DNA of 10,323 nt from Strigomonas culicis (lineage: Eukaryota > Euglenozoa > Kinetoplastea > Trypanosomatida > Trypanosomatidae), in assembly GCA_000482145.1 (NCBI GenBank), contig AUXH01000657.1, positions 1 to 10,323 of the forward strand, read 5' to 3'. The stretch's first letter is position 1, and every line of letters starts with the position of its first letter. The position numbers and the translations under genes are program-made. Below, in pieces: positions 1 to 5,736 of the stretch. The notes below the pieces were generated by a model. That model saw only the letters and a program-made list of their open reading frames with translations, made no database searches and was not told the DNA's origin.

Positions 1-576
1 CGGCGACGCGGCGTCCGCGGCGGTGGCGGCCGGCGTCGCGCTCGCGCCGCGACTGCGCGGGTCTGCCTCCGCCGCCGCCGCCGCGCCGCGGTGCAGTACG
101 ACTGCCGGACGCTCCTTTGGGCCCTTGCGCAGCAGCAGCTGCAGGCGCTGGTTCTCGACCGTCATCTTGCGCAGCTGCAGCTTCAGCAGCTCCTTCTCCT
201 CCTGCCAGAGGAGCTGCTGCTGCCGCGCGGCCGCGTCGCGCTCGCAGCTGCGGTGGTACTCCGCCTGCAGCTGCCGCGTCTGCGCCGCGGTCGTGCGCAG
301 TGTGTGCAGCTCGGCCTCGGCCGCGCCCAGCGCCGCGCGCAGCTGCGTGTTCTCCGCCTGGTAGCGCAGCACCACCTCCTGGCAGGCGCCCTGCAGCTGC
401 AGCACCTCCCCCGGCGACGCCCAGTGCTCGTAGTACGTGGCGGAGGACACGTTACCCGTCGTTGTGCGCGTCGGCGTCGCGCTGCCGCTGCTGGCGTTGG
501 GGCCCTCCTCCTCCGAGAGGTAGGCACGCGGCACGCGCGGGGGGGTCCCGCTCGGCCCCGTGGTCTCGGAGTGCAT
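1..576 (-). CDS. Coiled-coil protein, N-terminal part (gene continues past the left edge)
   Basis: An uninterrupted minus-strand frame starts at the ATG at 576-574 and is still open at base 1, giving the first 192 residues of a longer protein. Residues 1-55 are Ser/Thr/Pro/Gly-rich and look disordered, with a short acidic patch (SEEEGP). About residues 56-152 are rich in Leu, Gln, Glu, Ala and Arg with few helix breakers, which fits a coiled coil; there is a Leu/Gln-rich end (VENQRLQLLLRKG). From about residue 153 it becomes Pro/Ala-rich and disordered again. I recognise no domain. Such proteins are common in the trypanosomatid cytoskeleton, flagellum and basal body, but that location is inference. 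The start is supported because no ATG occurs on the sense strand between it and the predicted splice acceptor near 685. The next in-frame Met is residue 138, inside the coil. Confidence 0.8.
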   Translation of the reverse strand, partial: MHSETTGPSGTPPRVPRAYLSEEEGPNASSGSATPTRTTTGNVSSATYYEHWASPGEVLQLQGACQEVVLRYQAENTQLRAALGAAEAELHTLRTTAAQTRQLQAEYHRSCERDAAARQQQLLWQEEKELLKLQLRKMTVENQRLQLLLRKGPKERPAVVLHRGAAAAAEADPRSRGASATPAATAADAASP

Positions 577-684
577 GGCCGCGGACAACGAAAGGAGAGA
601 AAAAAAGAAGAGTGAGTCTATCTATGAATCTTTATTCGTGGTGTGTTTCTATGGAAAGCAATAAGAACAAAGAATGTTTCCTTC

Positions 685-773
685 CTTTTCGGAAATAGTT
701 TCAAAGAAGAGAAAAGGGAAAAAAAGGGAGGGCGGGGAGTGCAGAATAAAAAGACAAAAGAAGAAAAAAATCC
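685..773 (-). promoter_or_regulatory. Predicted trans-splicing signal (polypyrimidine tract and AG) for the left coiled-coil gene
   Basis: On the sense strand a long C/T-rich tract (773-703) is followed by the first AG at 686-685. The minus strand has no AG from about 791 to 687, roughly 105 bases, which is a clear AG-exclusion zone ahead of an acceptor. Use of this site would give a leader of about 108 bases ending at the ATG at 576. Kinetoplastid pre-mRNAs receive the spliced leader at the first AG after such a tract; the exact site is a prediction. Confidence 0.55.
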
Positions 774-1030
774 AATAGTTTCACACATGGGCTAAGCGCA
801 CGGCACAAAAGGAAAAGTTATATTATAAAAAAGAATTAGGCATAAATGTATGGCATCGTCTTCTCTACAGATGGAGGCTCTATAGCGTCCCATGCACTCT
901 CCTATCCGTGTGGGGTAGGTGGTGATAAATGTATGACTGTATGTTATGTATAAGTTCCATGTTTGCTACTGCAGCTTCTTCATCATCCTATTGTTTCAGC
1001 GATCCCATCCCGCTCCGCACAGCAGGAGGA

Positions 1031-1040
1031 GGGGGGGGGG
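1031..1040 (-). repeat. C10 homopolymer just after the ctf18 stop codon (G10 on the plus strand)
   Basis: Ten consecutive G on the plus strand read as C10 in the mRNA sense and begin two bases after the TGA stop, followed by a further C/T-rich stretch. A similar and longer run follows the stop of the rightmost gene. The function is unknown. Such tracts vary in length by replication slippage and can be miscounted in assemblies, but the reading frame is unaffected because the run lies after the stop. Confidence 0.8.
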
Positions 1041-1041
1041 C

Positions 1042-4038
1042 TCAAAAGTCAGCGAAGACGGCCGGAATCTTTACCGCGTTCGTGGCGCCGTCCTGATACA
1101 CGTAGCGCACGCCACTGCCGCCGGCGGCGCTCGGCGCGGGGCGGGCCGCGGCGGGGACAGCCCTTGTGGCGGCCGCGGTCGCCTTCTTGCTCGCCGTAGT
1201 GGTGGTGGCGGCGGGGGTGATGACTCGGCCGAAGAAGTCGCGCTTCACGGGAGCGCTCGGCACCGGCGGCGGCGGCGGCGGCACATGCGTGCTTGCACCG
1301 CTGCTCGGCGGCTGCTTCGTGCCCGGCACAGCGGGGGCCGCTGCTGCGCGGGTGGGGGCGGCCGGGGCGGTGGCAGCGGTGCTGCTGCTGCTGCCGCCGG
1401 CGGTGTGGAGGCGCGCGGCCCGCTCGCGGATGAGCTCCTGCTGGAGCTCCGCGACCAGCACCTGCTGTAGCTCTTCGCTCGGCTGGTAGATGGTGCTGCT
1501 GCGCGGCCGCTTGGCGCCGCTGGCGCCCGGCAGCGCCGCCGGCCGGCGCCACGTGGGCTCCTGCTGCTGCTGCTGCTGCTGCTGCTGTTGGTGCACTTCG
1601 GAGGGTCGCTGGATGCCGCCGAGCTGCTGCAGCGCGGGGTCGAGGCCCCAGCGCGCGGCCGCGGCCGGATCGCCGGACGGCTGCTTCCGGTACGTGAGGC
1701 CGTACGCCGCGTGCCGCGCGACGGCGGCGCGCACCTTGTGCTGCTCCGCCGGCGGCAGTGCGGTGACGGCGCCCATGCCGTGCGTCGGCAGCCGCAGCGT
1801 CACGTCGAAGAGGCAGCGGAGCAGCAGCGGCGCGACGGTGCAGGAGAGCACCTCCTCGCTCCAGAGGTGCGCCGCGACGGCGCCGCGGCAGCCCTCGCGG
1901 AAGCGGTGGGCGACGTGCTGCGCCTGCCCCAGCGCCTGCCGCAGCCGCGGCCCGTCCTGCGGGTACACCAGTCGCGCGCCGCGCGCCGCGGTGCTGCAGT
2001 GCGCGTGGCAGCGCAGCGCTGTCACGAGCTGATAGCGCTCCGCGAAGGCCACCAGCGCCGGCGCGTGGCGGTACGCCACCGCGGAGAGGCAGTCCTGCCA
2101 AGAGAAGCCCGCCGCGACGTCGCGCGTGCGGGCGAGCGTGTAGTCCGAATAGCCACGCTCGAGGTAGTTCTCCTGCAGCCCCTCCAGCAGCCCCTCGCGC
2201 TCCGCGCCGCCGAGGAGCACCTGCGCCACGTAGAGGTACGTCGGGTCGACGTGAAAGCCGGTGGGCACGGCCGCGTCGGCCTCCGGCGGCGGCGGCGGCG
2301 GCGGCAGCAGCGGCCGCCCAATCGCGCGCTCCCGCTCGCGCGCGCGGCGGGCGGCGACGACGCGGGCCTGCTGCGTCGCGGCCGCGGAGGCGGAGAGCAA
2401 CGCCTCGTAGTCGATGCCGTGCTCCTTGCGCAGCCGGTGCACGACGCGGTTGCGGTCGATTTTGTGGAAGATCATGCCCCACGTGTCCCACGCGCTGAGG
2501 CGGCCGTCCTTCGCCTGCCGCTCCAGCATCTCCTCCAGCCGCTGCTCCGCCGGCCGGCCGCCACCGCTGCCGCGCGGCGCGGCCGCGGTGGCGGTGGCGG
2601 TGGCGGTGGCGGCCGGCGGCGGCGTGCCGTGGAGGAACTGGAGCGTGTTGAGGCAGCTGCGGATGTCGCCGTCGGCGGACTGGATGAGCTCCGCGAGCAC
2701 GGCCTGGTCGACCGCCATCCCCTCCCGCGCGACGATCTCCTGCAGCCGCACGAGTAGGTGCTGCGCGTGGATGGGCGGCAGCTGACACACAAACGTACAG
2801 TGCTGCCGCAGCGGCCGCAGCGACGGCACGTAGAAGTCGTTGCAGAGGCAGAACACGGGACGGTGAACGTCCTGCTGCAGCAGGAACTGCGCCACGTTGG
2901 TGGCGATGCCGTCAATCTCATCGATGATGAGGCACTTGGGCCGGCGCAGGTGGTCGACGAGCGAGTCAGGCTCCGCGCTGGCCGGCCGCCGCGGGGCCGC
3001 GCCGCCGGCGGTCGACACAATGGACTTGATCAGCGTCTCCATCCGCGCCGCGGTGCGCTCCACGCTCGCGTTGATCTCGATCGCCTCGTACCCGCAGTGG
3101 GCGGCCAGCACGTGCACCAGCGTCGTCTTGCCGACGCCGGGGGGCCCCACGAGCACGGCCAGGCGCTCCTCCGGCCGCTCCGGCGGCGGCGCCGCGGGCT
3201 GCCGCTCGCCGAACACGTAGCCGTCCCAGCCGCGCAGCCACTGCAGCAGCCGGAGGTTGATCGCCTCGTCGCTGAGCGCCTCGCGGAAGGTGCGCGGCTG
3301 GTACTTGCTCACCCACAGCTCGCCGCCCACGCCGCTGCTGCGAGGCGGCCGGCGCGGGGCCTCCGCCGCGGGCGCGCGCCGCCGCGCCTCCATGTCAGCC
3401 AGCCGCTGCCGCCCCTCCGCCATCAGAACAGCGACCGGCGTCGGCAGCAGCCGGCGCGGGCGGCCGTTGCGCGCGGCATCGGCACCCTCCTCCTCCCCAT
3501 CCTCGTCGTCCTCCGACGAGGTGGGGGGGGAGGGGGAGGGGGGGCGGTAGGGGCCGTCGCCGGCCGCGGGCTCCGGGCGCGCACGCTTGCGGGGGCGCGC
3601 GCCGCGGCCGCCGGCGACCACCCAGCGCGTCGCACCGCTGTCGCCCCGCACGAGGAAGCTGCGCAGGCCGGCCGGCGGCGCGTCGCGCACGTCGCCGACG
3701 TTGTTCACGCCCTCCACGTCCGCCGCCTCGGCGGGCGCCAGCCCGTCGACCGCCAGGCTCCCGTAGGCGGTGGTGCTGAAGACGCCCGACTGGTGCGACG
3801 CCGCCGCGAGGGACGGCGGCAGGAGCGCATCGTGCGCCGCGCTGGGGTAGGTGGCGGTGGGAGGCGGCAGGGGGCGGGCGCTGGCCGCGGCGGTGGCGCC
3901 GAAGGCGGTGGGGAGGCTCTGCAGAATATCGGCGTTGTCGTACTCCTCGTCGTCCTCGTCGTAGGAAGGGGCGGGCGCGCGGCCCGCGACAGGGCCCTGC
4001 TCGTGCAGTGCCTGCTGCCACAGCTCGGACGGATCCAT
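1042..4038 (-). CDS. CTF18: Ctf18-like AAA+ ATPase, large subunit of the alternative clamp loader
   Basis: The 998-residue protein matches Ctf18 (Chl12), which replaces Rfc1 in the Ctf18-Dcc1-Ctf8-RFC complex that handles PCNA at replication forks and supports sister-chromatid cohesion in the nucleus. Residues 1-239 are disordered, with a basic NLS-like patch (PRKRARP, about 148-155) and an acidic run. The clamp-loader domain starts at ELWVSKYQP (240-248) and continues to the WDGYVFG motif near 278, a Ctf18-type signature. Walker A is G298-T305 (GPPGVGKT), Walker B is LIIDEIDG (370-377), sensor 1 is N400 and the sensor 2 region is GDIR (457-460), so ATP binding and hydrolysis look intact. The C-terminal RDFFGR (933-938) is the family motif near the Dcc1/Ctf8-binding end. 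It is longer than yeast Ctf18, with Thr-Ala repeats near 478, polyproline runs and ten glutamines (817-826). The stop is TGA. Neither Dcc1 nor Ctf8 is visible nearby. Confidence 0.9.
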   Translation of the reverse strand: MDPSELWQQALHEQGPVAGRAPAPSYDEDDEEYDNADILQSLPTAFGATAAASARPLPPPTATYPSAAHDALLPPSLAAASHQSGVFSTTAYGSLAVDGLAPAEAADVEGVNNVGDVRDAPPAGLRSFLVRGDSGATRWVVAGGRGARPRKRARPEPAAGDGPYRPPSPSPPTSSEDDEDGEEEGADAARNGRPRRLLPTPVAVLMAEGRQRLADMEARRRAPAAEAPRRPPRSSGVGGELWVSKYQPRTFREALSDEAINLRLLQWLRGWDGYVFGERQPAAPPPERPEERLAVLVGPPGVGKTTLVHVLAAHCGYEAIEINASVERTAARMETLIKSIVSTAGGAAPRRPASAEPDSLVDHLRRPKCLIIDEIDGIATNVAQFLLQQDVHRPVFCLCNDFYVPSLRPLRQHCTFVCQLPPIHAQHLLVRLQEIVAREGMAVDQAVLAELIQSADGDIRSCLNTLQFLHGTPPPAATATATATAAAPRGSGGGRPAEQRLEEMLERQAKDGRLSAWDTWGMIFHKIDRNRVVHRLRKEHGIDYEALLSASAAATQQARVVAARRARERERAIGRPLLPPPPPPPEADAAVPTGFHVDPTYLYVAQVLLGGAEREGLLEGLQENYLERGYSDYTLARTRDVAAGFSWQDCLSAVAYRHAPALVAFAERYQLVTALRCHAHCSTAARGARLVYPQDGPRLRQALGQAQHVAHRFREGCRGAVAAHLWSEEVLSCTVAPLLLRCLFDVTLRLPTHGMGAVTALPPAEQHKVRAAVARHAAYGLTYRKQPSGDPAAAARWGLDPALQQLGGIQRPSEVHQQQQQQQQQQEPTWRRPAALPGASGAKRPRSSTIYQPSEELQQVLVAELQQELIRERAARLHTAGGSSSSTAATAPAAPTRAAAAPAVPGTKQPPSSGASTHVPPPPPPVPSAPVKRDFFGRVITPAATTTTASKKATAAATRAVPAAARPAPSAAGGSGVRYVYQDGATNAVKIPAVFADF
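1561..1590 (-). repeat. CAG/CAA trinucleotide repeat encoding ten glutamines in ctf18
   Basis: In the sense direction the tract is one CAA followed by nine CAG codons, encoding residues 817-826 of the Ctf18-like protein between a His and a Glu. It lies in the low-complexity linker between the clamp-loader helical domain and the C-terminal RDFFGR motif. A nearly pure CAG run is a microsatellite, likely to differ in length between strains. Confidence 0.9.
2585..2612 (-). repeat. Hexanucleotide repeat encoding Thr-Ala dipeptides in ctf18
   Basis: The plus strand shows four tandem copies of GCGGTG plus a partial fifth. In the protein this gives alternating Thr and Ala around residues 478-485, directly after the sensor 2 region (GDIR, 457-460) and a short Pro run. 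It probably forms a flexible insert between the AAA+ core and the helical collar domain. Confidence 0.8.
3523..3553 (+). other. G-quadruplex-capable G-rich segment on the template strand of ctf18
   Basis: The plus strand contains runs of 8, 5, 7 and 4 G separated by A, A and a five-base spacer, which meets the G3+N1-7 pattern with room to spare. In the protein the region encodes Pro/Ser repeats in the disordered N-terminal segment (about residues 162-172). Because the G-rich strand is the template for ctf18, the mRNA itself is C-rich here. Folding is a prediction from pattern only. Confidence 0.6.
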
Positions 4039-4113
4039 CGGTTTCCCCTCTTTTATGGTTTTTTTTTTCTTCTTTCAATGCAACTTCAACTCCGTCTATG
4101 CCCTCTATTGTAT

Positions 4114-4138
4114 GGGTGTGTGGGTGTGTGGGTGTGGG
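4114..4138 (+). repeat. GGGTGTGT-type repeat with G-quadruplex potential in the ctf18 leader
   Basis: The plus strand has GGG runs at 4114-4116, 4122-4124, 4130-4132 and 4136-4138, separated by TGTGT, TGTGT and TGT. This fits the canonical four-run quadruplex pattern. It lies within the predicted ctf18 5' UTR but on the template strand, so the transcript carries CACACCC repeats instead. It also works as a simple repeat prone to length change. Confidence 0.7.
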
Positions 4139-4169
4139 TGTACGTATCTATATAAAAGAAAAGAGATGA

Positions 4170-4216
4170 CTGTGGAGAAACAGATAAGAACGAAGAAAAG
4201 GGGGGAGAATAGAAAA
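4170..4216 (-). promoter_or_regulatory. Predicted trans-splicing signal for ctf18
   Basis: The sense strand is C/T-rich from about 4216 to 4172 and then reads CCACAG, with AG at 4171-4170. No AG occurs on the sense strand between about 4239 and 4172. Use of this site gives a leader of about 131 bases with no ATG before the start codon at 4038. A second, weaker C/T tract (4166-4155) followed by AG at 4149-4148 is an alternative. Confidence 0.6.
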
Positions 4217-4524
4217 CACAAAGCATCGGTAACAAGTTTCTCTCCTCATAATGTCTGAAGCGCTTCTTTTCATAGTCTCATATGAAAAACAAAAAAGGCA
4301 AAGAAAAAAAAACTAATCGGTATACTTCCCTTTTAGTTACGCGGTTAGGTATTAATGGTGGAACAGAATCACAAAAGAAAGAAAACGAAAAGAAACAGTG
4401 AGTTATCATTAATCGAGAAGGTCTCCTCCTCTTCACTTCACAAATATACGTATACATTTTGATGGGCAACTAGTGTACAACGGGTTTAAAAAAAAAAGCA
4501 AAAGCAAAAAGAAAGAAAAAAAAC

Positions 4525-5256
4525 CTAAAACACCAACTCTCGATCGTCCTTCGCACTAAAGATGAACTTGAAGGACTCCAGCTCCGGCACAAAGTCCGCG
4601 TCCCACTGCGCCGGAGGTACCTCCGCCCGGCGCCGCACGACGGCCGCAAAGACATCGTAGGCCGCGTCCATCTCCGCCGGCGTGATGCCGTCGCTCTCCA
4701 CCTGCACCCGCAGCACCGCGTTCGTCGCGCAGAGTCCCTCGTAGAGGTGCGCCGCGCGCAGCGCCGCCACGCGCGCCTCCTGCTGTGCGGCCGTCAGCCG
4801 CCGCGCGGCCTCCTGCTGTGCGGCCTCCTCCGTCGCCCGCGCCGCCGCGACGCGGCGCAGGCCCTCCTCGCGCAGCGAAGAAAGCAGCGCGCCGGCGCCG
4901 CCGCCGCGCTGCAGCGCCGCCGCGGCGGGCGGCTGTTCGAGGATGCGGCTCTGCTCGCGCTCCAGCCGGCCCGCGGCGCGCGTGCGGTGCGGCGCGAGCG
5001 ACGGCCCCGCGCCAACGATGGACGCGATGCGCAGCAGGTCTAGCTGCTGGATCGCGTCCAGGTAGGCGTCGTCGGGGTCGCGCATGAGCGACTGCAGCGA
5101 GCCCTGCAGCCGGCGCGGCGCCACCAGAGCCGTCGGCGGCCGCAGCGGCAAGGCGGAGGGTCCGCGCGCGGCGCCGGCGGCGGCGGCGGCGACGCCCGCC
5201 GTCGAGGGGAGAAGTGCGCAGCGGAGGACCGCAACAGCACCAAGTCGTCGGAGCAT
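4525..5256 (-). CDS. Conserved-type hypothetical protein with probable mitochondrial presequence
   Basis: The frame encodes 243 residues from ATG at 5256 to a TAG stop. The N-terminus (MLRRLGAVAVLRCALL) has Arg and hydrophobic residues with no acidic residue until about position 60, as expected for a mitochondrial presequence; an Ala-rich stretch and an RR pair near residue 48 follow, and cleavage could lie in this region. Residues 56-82 (LMRDPDDAYLDAIQQLDLL) look like a short folded segment. About 95-175 is Ala/Arg/Glu/Gln-rich and likely helical or coiled coil. The C-terminal part (about 185-243) has a mixed sequence with several aromatics (DFVPELESFKFIF) and looks like a compact domain. 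I do not recognise the family. A lineage-specific mitoribosomal or mitochondrial assembly protein is possible, but this rests only on targeting and composition. Confidence 0.82.
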   Translation of the reverse strand: MLRRLGAVAVLRCALLPSTAGVAAAAAGAARGPSALPLRPPTALVAPRRLQGSLQSLMRDPDDAYLDAIQQLDLLRIASIVGAGPSLAPHRTRAAGRLEREQSRILEQPPAAAALQRGGGAGALLSSLREEGLRRVAAARATEEAAQQEAARRLTAAQQEARVAALRAAHLYEGLCATNAVLRVQVESDGITPAEMDAAYDVFAAVVRRRAEVPPAQWDADFVPELESFKFIFSAKDDRELVF

Positions 5257-5736
5257 CTTCTTCTTCTTTTCTTTTTTCTTTTCGTTGATTTGTTTTGCCT
5301 TTTTTGCTTGAAAGCAACAACAAATAATAATTGGGAAAAAGGGAAGAAGCTTCTGGCCGCAAAGAAAAAAAAGTTGTTCTCAAGGAAAGAGGAGGAGAAG
5401 ATAATGAGAGGCAAAGAAACAAAAAAGAACAGCAGCATAAGAAGAGTCCACAAAACTAAGGCTCCGTGGAAAATGGTTTATGATTAAAAGAAAGAAGAAA
5501 TAGATGTGCAACTACCATCAGCCAGGCGTGATGTGAGAAGGAAGAAGAAGAAAAAGAAGATCTTACAGCATTTCCATCCTTCTCTCCACAGTCTATGTGT
5601 TTCTATGTACGAAGCGTTGGTTATCATTATTTTCAAAGTTGGCGTCCGCACAGGCCGCGCTGCACCCTACTCCTTTGTACGGTGTCGTTGTTTCTACTAA
5701 ATGTACATAATGGGAGAAGGAGAGGGGCTGGAGAAG
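5257..5736 (-). other. Intergenic spacer: 3' UTR of the CxxC coiled-coil gene and leader of the mitochondrial-type gene
   Basis: Base composition switches sharply in this spacer. On the sense strand it is C/T-rich over about 5440-5361 and then strongly purine-rich from about 5302 to 5257, ending in GAAGAAGAAG directly before the ATG. The part next to the stop at 5737 (5736-5480) is mixed AT-rich sequence expected to hold the 3' UTR and polyadenylation region. Short frames here look like chance. No RNA gene was seen. Confidence 0.6.
5353..5440 (-). promoter_or_regulatory. Predicted trans-splicing signal, two candidate AGs, for the mitochondrial-type gene
   Basis: A long C/T-rich stretch on the sense strand (about 5440-5382) has no AG between about 5455 and 5381 and is followed by AG at 5380-5379. 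A second tract (5373-5361, nearly all T) is followed by GCGGCCAG with AG at 5354-5353. The two sites would give leaders of about 122 and 96 bases, both free of ATG. Which is used cannot be decided from the sequence. Confidence 0.5.

Larger units (their letters stand above)
577..1041 (-). other. Intergenic spacer: ctf18 3' UTR and leader of the left coiled-coil gene
   Basis: This AT-rich spacer has no credible coding frame on either strand. In the sense direction it begins with a C homopolymer just after the ctf18 stop, followed by mixed sequence down to about 800 that should hold the 3' UTR and polyadenylation region. It then has a long pyrimidine-rich stretch (about 773-703 on the minus strand), a predicted splice acceptor near 685 and a leader of about 108 bases. 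I saw no tRNA-like cloverleaf or T-loop motif. Confidence 0.6.
4039..4524 (-). other. Intergenic spacer: 3' UTR of the mitochondrial-type gene and ctf18 leader
   Basis: This AT-rich spacer has only short frames that look accidental. In the sense direction it starts with T-rich sequence just after the TAG stop at 4525, continues through mixed AT-rich sequence, and reaches a pyrimidine tract (about 4216-4172), a predicted acceptor at 4170 and a leader of about 131 bases. The leader contains a C/A-rich repeat (complement of the GT/GGG repeat) and, next to the ATG, a purine-rich stretch. No RNA gene was seen. Confidence 0.6.

Noticed and set aside
863..886. Plus-strand TCTTCTCTACAG that resembles a splice acceptor
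   Set aside because: The next plus-strand ATG opens only a five-residue frame and every gene in the window is on the minus strand, so this is a chance match in the ctf18 3' UTR.
4114..4138. Telomere-like TG/GGG repeat
   Set aside because: Kinetoplastid telomeres use TTAGGG, and this short tract lies between genes of a continuous unit, so it is a simple repeat and not a telomeric remnant.
1588..4155. Two long consecutive plus-strand open frames (389 and 465 codons) opposite ctf18
   Set aside because: They are in one plus-strand frame broken by a single stop, lie antisense to a gene with clear AAA+ motifs, and are Arg/Ala/Gly-rich with no domain. Long antisense frames are expected opposite GC-rich coding sequence.
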